Assembly: GCA_037447605.1 (NCBI GenBank)
Contig: CM074813.1
Coordinates: 846,601 to 876,005 of the forward strand
From: Zygnema circumcarinatum
Lineage: Eukaryota; Streptophyta; Zygnematophyceae; Zygnematales; Zygnemataceae
Reading direction: 5' to 3'
Length of the DNA: 29,405 nucleotides
The notes below the pieces were generated by a model, which was not told the origin of the DNA, did not search any database, and worked only from the letters and a program-made list of their open reading frames with translations. A program made the translations under genes and the position numbers. Positions 9,208-18,636 of the stretch are shown here, in pieces (position 1 is the stretch's first letter; each line of letters opens with the position of its first letter).

Positions 9208-11681
9208 ATGGCGCAGGCGCAACAAGAGACTTTGCAGACGTCCCCTCCACGAGAGTGGGCGGAGATGGCTCCTGAAGTGCGCGAAATTTACAGCTCTCTT
9301 GTGGGCATCAGGTCGGCTCTTCAACAAAAATATTCAAAAAATGTATAAGGATATAGCCACCATGAGTGGCGTGATGGTTTCTAAACCGGATACTCCTTTC
9401 CCCCTTTCGTATATCTTTTATTTTCTTAACTATTCTATTTGATTTCTTTGATCGTCTGCTGCAGGAAGCGGCTGCAGTACTTCAAGGAGCGGTCCGAGCC
9501 CCACACAATGGACGACCTGCGCCACTACCAGCAGATGCTGGACGCCATCGACAGCCGCCGGAAGGACGGCATCTTCGGAGGCTCTCTTCAGAAGGGCGTC
9601 ATTCCGCCCGGGCAGGCTGCGTGCTACGAAGTGCGGCCCATTCTTTTTTTTTTTCATACATCTAAGAAGTTTTTTTCTTTTTTTGTTTTTTGCTGCAACT
9701 GGAACGGATGTGAAGCAACTGACGAGGTCAAGCTCCGATTGGACGAATAATCCCGCTCCCTCTCTCCCTTCCTCCTCCCCTTCCCCTCTCCCCTCCCCCT
9801 CCCCCTCCCCCTCCTCCTAGTGTTAGTATGTGTCAGCTCCTGTCTACGCTTTTGCGTATGTTCTTTCCACAACTGGATGACATATAGACTCTATCGCGTT
9901 TATTCATCTTAATCGTGCAGGTGATGGACGAGGCGTACGACATATTGGACGAGCTGATAAGCACCGCCCTCCCCCTTGAGCCCTCCGTCCTGGCCGTACA
10001 GGCGGAGCTCACAGGGATCGCAAGGCGCCTCGCGCGGCTCAGGGGGTCGGACTACACCTTTGAAGACCTGCGCTTCTACGAGCAGGTTGTATGGACTCGA
10101 CCGTTTTCACACAACATGTGAACATATAGGGAAGAGAATCTCCTGGAGTTAGAAAGCTAGGTTGGGATTTTAGATCTTTTGGCCAATTTCCTTTCCTCAT
10201 TTCTTTCTACGATTGTTTGTCGCATGTCAGAGGGATCACTTTCTTGATGTTGTACGTTCAATAAGTTTTGTTAAAAAGTCCTGTTAGCTGTACATGCAGG
10301 CTGTTTCATAGTATGTTCTCCGTTTTGTTGCTAAGTTTGTTACCTCTTTTTTCAATACTTTGACACGTGCATGCAGATGGTCAATGCGGTCGACCGCGCT
10401 CGAGTTGACGGAATATTCTGCGGCTCTCCCCAGACACGTGTCCCTGCGGGACAGGCCCAATGCTCGGAGCTTCTTTCGCAGTGCTACGGTGCCTCAGTTT
10501 GACCTTTTTAATCATTCGTTTCATTTCGTTTTTCATAGTTTCCGCTGTTTAAAATACCAGTGTATTTGCGCGATTTTCAGCAGCAACACACATGCATATG
10601 ATGAAAGTGCTGTAGGTCCATTGGCGTTACTGTTTTTTTGTTTTTTTTGGTTTTTTTTTGTTGTTCTTATTCGCCTGTTTTGCTGAGTTGTGAATGCAGC
10701 CCTCCTGGAAGAACTGAAGCCCTCCGCACAGCACACGGAGAAGCCGCTACTTGAAATTTACGACCGGCTGCTCGAGCTGAGGTCAGCTGGAGGCATCAGA
10801 TAGTCAAAAAACGCGGCAATCAATTTTCTGCTGCAAACTGCCAAATCGCTAAACAGAAATTTAGGTTTAGGTATAGAAATTTAGGTTTGCAGAGAGATCG
10901 ATTCGACCACAAAGTGGTCGCATTAAGCTGATTGTAATTGTTTCTGCAATGTGATGGTCTGCAGGGAAAATCTGCGGGTGATGAAACGCACTCCTGAACA
11001 GTTTTCTGTCAAAGAAGTGAAGGATGTGGAGGGAGAACTCGACGCCATCGACGAGAAAAAAGTAGACGGCGTCTATGGCGGCTCGTCGCACCATGTCCCT
11101 TCGGGGCAGCATGTCGTGCAGGTCAGTTCGTAACTATTCAACTTTACGAAGGGCGTGATTTTACAAAGGATATGATTTTACAAAGTGTTGACTCCACACA
11201 ATAATTGACTTTGAATCACCTTCGTAGTTCCTTCCCTCCTGTATGTCATTGATTCTGCTTCACGAAGTTCTTTACGAAGAACATGTCGTTTCGATTAGCT
11301 TTACTTTCCTTGGGATCTTTCAAATGTGACTTAGATAGAGATTCATTCTTGATGTGAATGACTTTATGAAGGATATGATTTTAGGGTTTGACTCGACTAA
11401 GGGTTTCAGTACTTCTCAGCATCTTCCTTACCCCTTTGTCTATGCCATTGTTTCTACTTCCCTGTTTGAAGCACGATGTGAATTCATTTATTATTGTTTT
11501 AGGATGACAGTTATTGAGGAATTGAGAAGTTCCTCGAAACCCTAAAAGATCCGGAAATTTGCCTTGTCTTTCAATTCCTTGTTTTCAGCACATCATGTCA
11601 TCCTGCCGCAAGCTGGTACGGCAGCTGAAGGAGTACTTCGCAAGAAGGCTCAGGGAGGCAGGAGAGGGAGAACAGAAGTAG
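9208..11681 (+). CDS. Unrecognised protein made of three tandem ~75-residue modules (7 exons, 292 aa)
   Basis: Exons: 9208-9311, 9465-9630, 9921-10085, 10377-10488, 10700-10781, 10965-11121 and 11589-11681, ending at TAG. Every junction is GT-AG and phase-consistent. The ATG is in good context (ACCATGG). The product holds three copies of one module at residues 23-102, 115-188 and 199-275. Each has a helix with LR, a second helix (DLRxY...LDAID), the signature DG[I/V][F/Y]xGS (69-75, 156-162, 244-250), then [V/I]PxGQ (81-85, 167-171, 254-258), then a helix ending near xLxxL. Copies 1 and 3 share a phase-2 intron directly after the LR of the first helix, which points to duplication of exons. 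There is no signal peptide, membrane segment or catalytic motif I recognise. It is probably a soluble helical scaffold or binding protein, but I assign no function. Confidence 0.82.
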
Positions 11682-12556
11682 AGGAGGCCCTTCCCTTCCC
11701 TTCCTTTTAGCGCTCCTTGAAGCTCCTTTTGGAATCAGAGATGCACACTGTAAGGAGCAATTTGAAGGACTAAGCGGCCACCAGCTCAACTACAAGCAGA
11801 AATACGCTACAGAACTACAGCAACATGGTTTCATATAACAATTGGAGTCCTATATCACAGTACAAGCTGAGCATATGCTATGTCAGAGTGGAAGGGAAGT
11901 CTTGCAAATTTTGTGCGATGTGGCAGTATGTGCTCGTTGCCCCATACTATGCTCCATGTTGTGCTCCCATTTCATGAGAAGGGCCCCATGTCATGGCTCC
12001 CATGGCATGCAATGGAGGTCATCGCATGCCCACTTCAAGGGTTCAATATGTCATGGCTGCTTTATTGCATGGTGACCTCATGATGGCGTGATGGCTTTTC
12101 CTGCATTAGGTCTTGCAACAGCCATGGCGAGTCTACCATGGAGCCCCTCTCAGCATCTATGATGGCATGCTGAACTCAGCATCCCAACATGTTCCGGGAG
12201 CATGGGGTGGCCTTGAGGCCATGATTTAGGTTATCAGTATTGAGAATAGATAGGGTTCAGCGATAGAAATTGTGTAGTGAAATAGTGTATAGTAGGCAAA
12301 AGAATGCAGGGGCTCTCTCTCTCTCGCTCTCTCTCTCTCTCACACACAAAAACAGGCAGACCAGTAGGTATACAAAGCAGTCAGAGAAAGTCCAACGCAG
12401 ACAGGCTCCTGCTAAAGCGTCTCACGAAAATGTATTCGATTCGTAAAAAAAAGAAAAATGAATCATTCGTCTTGAAGAATAAACTAAAGGAATCAAATTA
12501 CGTACCTAGCGTACGACTTACTTTGTACAATAGACGAAACCCTCCTGAAAGAACAA
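11682..12556. other. Intergenic region between two convergent genes
   Basis: This presumably holds the 3' UTRs of the triple-module gene and the tentative small membrane-protein gene. From about 11980 to 12190 it is rich in CATGG/GCATGC words, including a repeated TGTCATGGCT. A short CT microsatellite lies at 12310-12343. I see no convincing coding sequence; short ORFs here lack introns or family features. Confidence 0.5.
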
Positions 12557-13377
12557 TCACTTTTTGTTTGCCTTCTTCCTTCTAACTTTTGCAGAGGTGG
12601 AAGAAGAGCCGTTCACACGGTCCTGAGAGGCCACCGCATCAAAACCAAGAGAAGGCTTTCGTGAAAATCGACTCACGCTTGCAAGGGATACTTCCCCATA
12701 CAGGCGCACAACTATCGTAAAACATTTCTTAACTGAGGAAACAAATACGACACGCAAAAATACTATGGACGTAGCATGCTTCAATTGCACAAGACAGCGA
12801 ATGCGTATGCATGGAAAATTGCAGCTAACGTGACGAAATACTGACGTGGCTTAATATAAACAGGACCTTGCATGGATTAGAGGATCAAGTACCATAATCG
12901 GAACAGGTATTTCGCTTGCGGACGGATCTGCCGGCTTAGTTAGAAGCTTCCACGCTGAGTAGATTCCATACGCTGCATTCAGAACCCTACATTAAACATC
13001 CGGTTTATCATGCCTATGCAAAACAACAGCTTCAAAAACAGCTGAAGGGATTACAACTGTGAGGCATGCCTGGATGTATGTACTAATCCATGTATGCATG
13101 TATGCATGTACGGATGATGTACGCATGTATGGATGCATGTATGAATGTACGCATGTAAGGATGAATGCACGGATGTATGCATGGACGACTGACCTACATG
13201 AGACGCCATGACGAGGCACCAGAAGAGCAGCTCCATGTTCGACATCCCCGCGAACAGCGAGGCCCGCCGCCCTGCGCCACCCTCGGTCCCCTCCGGCCCG
13301 CCATGGCCGCCCGCCGCCGCGCCCGCCATGGCCAGGGCCAGGGCCAGAGCCTGCAGCAGGGGGGCCTCTCCGGGCAT
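12557..13377 (-). CDS. Tentative small membrane protein (2 exons, ~119 aa)
   Basis: Exon 1 (13377-13194) starts at an ATG and has strong GC-rich coding character. Exon 2 (12732-12557) begins after TTTCCTCAG and ends in TGA; phase 1 matches across the 461-nt intron. The product has an Ala/Leu-rich N-terminus (LLQALALALAMAGAAAGG) that could be a signal peptide, a Gly-rich linker, a hydrophobic segment MELLFWCLVMASHVV (about residues 48-62), and a Ser-rich basic tail ending VRRKKANKK. I do not recognise the family. Exon 1 is more believable than its link to exon 2. An internal donor-like GTGAGT in exon 2 means the tail could be spliced differently. Confidence 0.38.
13071..13192. repeat. ATGT/ATGC tetranucleotide repeats in the small-gene intron
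   Basis: Degenerate ATGTATGC/ATGTACGC units run for about 120 bp, immediately downstream (transcript sense) of the exon 1 donor at 13193-13192. Confidence 0.7.
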
Positions 13378-14048
13378 GTTCTGGGGCTATTGCCAATCAG
13401 GCCTGCCTCGTGCGCAGGCTGCCTGACGTGGCGAGCTGCGAGCGAGTATTTCCCAATGGAAGAGTGCCACGTATATTTGCATCCACATGGCAATCCAATT
13501 GCCACCTCGACTTTTTGAAGGACGAGCTTGGAGGCTTGCCCCTGCTCTAGGGCCGTACTGTATGGTCATCCGTACATTGTGTTACAGAATCTGTAAAAAG
13601 TAAAAACTCCCGTTCGGTGACAGGCCGTACATCCAGTTTCCCCTTAAATATCTTCTGTACGGAGAAACCGTACAGTACCGTTAAAAACCCGAAGCCTACG
13701 AGTCTGAAAGGGCACTGTACAGTGTACTTTAGCCCTGAACCCCAGAACTTGAGCTTCCCGCGTGCCTCCCCCAGGGGGTTTTGCCGCTTCGCAGCCGAGA
13801 GAGGGAGGGAGGGTGGGGCTGCGGAAGGCGAATTTCCCCTCGCCCGGGGTTAAGGGTTCAGAGTCTGACCCCTTGTTTTACAGTACAAGTTCAGATTGAT
13901 TTCTTCTTCGTAAAAAGAAGAAGCATCTCCCGATGATGAGGATGTGATTCACGGACCACTTTCCGAAGTTTCGATGTTCTTGAGCGCCTGAGAATCGGGA
14001 TGCAAAATCGGTTTTCAGATTTTAGGGTTTGTAATTTGGAGCCGTTTC
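13378..14048. promoter_or_regulatory. Divergent upstream region with a GTAC-motif cluster
   Basis: This lies between the small-gene ATG (13377, -) and the first candidate polymerase exon (14049, +). A CCAAT box is at 13393-13397. Between about 13550 and 13730 the words CCGTAC, GTACGG and CTGTAC occur many times, several as short palindromes. One TTTTAGGGTTT (telo-box-like) lies about 25 bp before the ATG at 14049. Regulatory function is inferred from position and motif density. Confidence 0.35.
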
Positions 14049-14608
14049 ATGTTTTCTGTGTTAGAGGTTAGACCGGCGGAAAGGGAGCTCAGATGGTGAG
14101 TGCGCGTTCTCTCCTCTCTCTCTCTCCCTGTCTCACTCCCTCTCTCTCTTCCTCTCCCTTTCGCTCTCCTTTCTCTCTCCCTCTCCCTCTCCCTCTCTCC
14201 TTTCTCTCCCTCTCCCTCTCCCTCTCTCTTTTCTCTCTCCTCTCTCCCTCTCTCTCTTTCTCTCGCTTCCTCCCTCGTCCACTCTCCCTCCCTCTCTCCT
14301 TCGTCCTCACTCGCCCTCTCTCTATCTGTTCTCTTCGCTCTCCCCTTCTCCTGCACTCTCACGCCCCTCCTCCCTCAATTATAACGCCCTCTCTCCCTCC
14401 CTCTCCCCCTCCCTCTGCTGCATGATGTCTAACGTTCACAAATACTTTACCACGGTTTCTCGCTTTGTCCCCTTGTCATGAACCTGGTTCTTTCCCTCAA
14501 ACTTTTTGTAGGTCCGATGCCGCCACTTTTCAGCATAAGCTGATTCCTTTTCAAGTATATGAACCTCAGTCAGTCCGCATCTTTGAACCCGGAATTTCTG
14601 ATAAGCAG
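14049..14608 (+). CDS. Candidate upstream exons of the RNA polymerase gene
   Basis: A possible first exon, 14049-14095, starts ATG and ends at a strong GTGAGT donor. It is followed by a CT-rich intron typical of this gene, a TTTTTGTAG acceptor, and an open exon 14512-14608 that encodes KLIPFQVYEPQSVRIFEPG before a weak donor (CAG then GTCCGC). The two join in phase 2. They could feed in phase 0 into the polymerase reading frame at 15241 (acceptor 15238-15240), or into another frame at 15228. The peptide is not presequence-like, so these may instead be untranslated, alternative or spurious exons. I found no family similarity. Confidence 0.4.
14104..14417. repeat. CT-rich tract in the putative first intron of the polymerase gene
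   Basis: About 310 bp of CTCTCTCC-type repeats start directly after the GTGAGT donor at 14096. The long Ser/Leu/Pro and Arg/Glu ORFs in this stretch are artefacts of the repeat. Confidence 0.75.
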
Positions 14609-15219
14609 GTCCGCCCCCCCCCCCTCTCCGGCCTCCTTTTGTTTTCCCGTATGATCATTGCTTACTTTTCAAGATGCTGACTGGTAGAGCGGGCACCAGC
14701 TGTCACACCAATGGTCGACCACTTGTGACCGATGGGAAGCTTTCGTTTTCTGAGTCTAAAGAATGTAAATTTGTAGTCAGTTAGTTAATTACCATTGTGT
14801 ATCCTCCTTTTCATATAGATATCCGTATGAAGTTCAGGGCCAATTGTTTACTTTCCCCCCCTTTTCTTTTGGTCAAAGGTTATTGTTCCAGTGCACAGAC
14901 TCCTTGACCTGTCCTTAACATTTCCAAATATGAAGTTTCTCACGCAATTTCAAGGGAAAATGGAAAAAAAAAAAGAGTGAGGCATCTAATAACTAAATCC
15001 TTAGAGTCTGCTCAATTTCAATTCTTCTTTTCTCTCTTATGTTGAAAACTGTGGCCCGACTTGACCCCAACTGACTTCTATCGAACTGAACTCAATCTAA
15101 ATCGCATGGAAACAGAACAAAATTGACTCAACCAAACTGAAACTGAAACTGAAAGTAAAACTGAACGGAACGACATGAAACCGAACTGCAGGCCCGTCGC
15201 AGGTAACGGCGAACGTCTC

Positions 15220-18200
15220 ATGTGGAGACCCGCATGGCAGCTGCCGAGTCGGAAGGTCCGGGGCTTGCGGAGGCGCCACGTGGGCCTATCAGAGAGCTCG
15301 CCGTTCAATGCGAGCAATATCTTCTGCGGCTGCGGGATGGAGGCTGTGGTGACGGGGCAGTGGTTCTATGGCTTCCGTGGAGGAAAATTTCCGTTAGGAA
15401 ATGCCGCTGGCGTTGCTAAAAGCGTCGCCGAAAAAAATAAAAAAAATGGAAAGAACGGAATTTCGGGTCAGAGTGTGAGGTGGCAGCACGCGGAGGCGTC
15501 GTCGCCTTTCTTGGCCACCGTGACGGATGTCACAGAAACGGACAACACTCTGTTACGATCTCCTGGGATGCTTTTGAAACCCCAGCAACAGCTGGCTCAG
15601 CTGACGTCGACGCTGACGTCAGTTCGTGCAAAGATGCAGCTCGAGGAGGATTTGAAGCGAAATTTGGTCGGAGCCATTCAGAGCGCGATTGTAAATTTTG
15701 ATCAAGCCTGCGACGTGAGGAAACGCTATAATGTTACTAGTTTTAATGGTAATGAAAGGGGTTTGAGTAATTTGAGTGGCGACTTCTTGGAATGCTCGGA
15801 TTTTTTCTCTCAGAAAATGGAGCTCTCAAACTTTCAAATTCGCGAAAATTCAGGGAGGGTGGATGGTCCATTTTTGAGTTCGGGAGCGGTGCCGGAAATG
15901 AGAGGGACCCTGCACAGATTGCCGGAGCGAGATCGGGTGCCGAGAATCGTAAAACCGAAACCGGAACCAATACCCCGCCCGACTATGCGAGTGCCTGACA
16001 CATACGGCTGGAGCGATATCCGTTTCGCATTCAACAAACTGACGGAGGAGCAGGACGAAGAGGAGGCGGAGGAGACGGAGCCGGATGAACCACCCCTCTG
16101 CGGAATTGAAGAAAAAAGAGCTGAAATTCATCGACGGCACGCAGAATTTTATGAAAGAATTGAACGGCAACGGGTTCGAGAAATGGAGGCAAATCGAATG
16201 GCGGCAGAGGAATATCAACAATTGTTGAATCAGATGAATGAGAAGGGTTTAGGGCCTGCTTTACCCGTTGGAAGAGCCCTAATTCTCTCGTGGTTTGAGC
16301 CCCTCCTACTTTCAATAAGACAGATGCAGGAATCGCTGAAAGCAGGCACAGAAACGAGGCTTTTCGTTAGGAACTACGGAAATTATCTCCTGGAATTGGA
16401 TGCGGAAATTTTGGCAGTTTTGGTTTCGCACCGTATTGTGGAACTGCTGTTGCAGGAACACGGACGGTTCAATAGCGCACAGGGAAAGCTTGAAATGAAC
16501 AGCAACTTTTTTCCAAAAAGTTTGCAGGGATATCCGAGCTTCATAAAGATGATTGTGGCAGCCTTGAGTGTCGGGCGGGCCGTGGAAATGGAGGTGATTT
16601 CAAATCCCTAAAATTCTAGAACTCTAAAACCTCGATGGCCTGAACTCTGAATCTGTAAAGTTTGAGCTTTGACTGAACCCTGGAACTTGTAATCACGTTC
16701 AAATTTCAAACAAAAAATTTCAAACAAATGGAAAGTCTAGGCTATTTCAAGAACTTGAAGATCTTACAGTTGTTAAGTTTTGCGAAATATTTGAAAGCCT
16801 AAATTTTGGAGGTTCCATGCTTTACCAAAACTCGAGGCTGTCGGAATAGTTCCGAAGGTCATATTTAAGTAGTCGTGGAGTTTCAATTATCAGTTTTTCC
16901 TTCACGGTTTTTCTAGTTTCAGGTTTCACACTCTAGTAGTTCCTAATCGCTTGACTTTGTTCTTCTATCTCGATACCAATAAATTGAAAAGGAAAAAAGG
17001 AAAAGGATACCTACATTTATCAATCTGCCCTTGCTCCACTCTCTTACCTGAATACATGTGCAGGTGAAGGTCACAAACGCTTTGAAAAAGGTACGCTCGA
17101 AACCGTCGAAATCAAAATGGAAATCAAGCGACAAAGCGAAGTTGGAGGAGACTCCCCCCCCCTCGCAAAGTTCATCGCAGTTCTACTTCCCCTCGTGGAT
17201 GAAACGAGGTTCAGTTCCAACAAAAGAAGAAGCAAAAAAACTTTTCGAAAGAGACAAAACGAGTGCTGCCCGGTTTGCGCAGGGGCAGGAGAGCTGGGAT
17301 GAAGAAACAGTCGTGCAGGTGAGAGTGACGAAGGCAGAAAAGAAGGGAGAGCGGAGAGGGAGAGAAAGGGATGTGGGCATTTTCAGTCATTCTACATCAT
17401 CTCTTCAAATCTTGTCTTCCCTCCCCTCCCTCCCTCCCTCCCTCCCTCCCTCCCTCCCTCCCTCCCTCCTCCCTCCTCCCTCCTCCCTCCTCCCTCCCTC
17501 CCTCCCTCCCTCCCTCCCTCCCTCCCTCCCTCCCTCCCTCCCTCCCTCGCCCTCTCCTTCCTGTCCCTCCCCTCTCAAAGTCCTCTCACTCTCACTCTCT
17601 CCTGCCCTCTCAATCTGCTGCTCTCCTTCCTTCCTCCCTAACCACGTCTTACCAACGAGCAAACCAACTCCACAAGACCCCCTTGGTCTATTTTATTCTA
17701 CATTATTGCCCCTCACCATCTCTCCTTCTCCTTTCCTCCCCTTTCCATTCTTAAGAAATTAATTCAACTATTATAATTCAACTAATTTATTTCTCCTTAA
17801 ATATTTTTATCTCCAGGTCGGCATGATCCTTATTGACCACCTCATAAAAACGGCTCGAGTGCCGGAGAAGCTGCTTTCTGGTAGGAAGCGGAAGCGGACG
17901 AAGGAATCCGAAACAAGTACTTTGCCGGAGGCCAGGGAGGGGAGTCTGCCTGGCAAGAAGGAATCGGGCGGTACCGACTCCAAAGAAGAGGAATGGCGGC
18001 CCGCCTTCATCCACGACCACGTGTACCTTCAGTGAGAATTTCTCCACTTCTAAATTCATGAAAAATTCTGAGCTGCAAATTCATGAAAATTAGGTCATTA
18101 GTTGACAAAAAGGTGTGACCTTACAATGTGATGTTTTTTGCTCTTATCTTGGAGCTGAAGCCATGGATGATCCCTGCAATCGGAGCCTGTTTTGTTGTCT

Positions 18201-18556
18201 GCTTTGTTGGTTAATTTGGTTTATCAGTTCGACAAGCGTGTGAGCTTCCTTTGCATTTTCGCCATGTATGTTTTTCTTTTGTGGATGGAGTTGTTCTGTG
18301 CACTTTTTGACGTGATTCGTGGCAGGGCTGCTAACGAGGTGGAGTATAACAGGCCCAACCGTCGCTACGGGGCGATCTGCTGCACTCAAGAGGTCAAGGC
18401 GCTCATTGACGACTCGGTACTCTCTCTCTCTCACACACACACACTCTCTCTCTCTCCCCCCTTCCCCCCTTCCTTATCACGTCCCTCTCTTTCTAGTTCA
18501 CTTTCTCTACGTCTCTTTCCTCGTTTCCATACCACCTTCAGACTTCCCTCTGCCCC

Positions 18557-18636
<80 letters not shown>

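Noticed and set aside
8694-9275. 193-codon plus-strand ORF spanning the CT tract before 9208
   Set aside because: It crosses the divergent upstream region and a microsatellite in a different frame from the supported exon starting at 9208.
12842-13071. Further exons between the two proposed exons of the small membrane protein
   Set aside because: Several AG sites occur but none gives an open, phase-consistent exon with a good donor.
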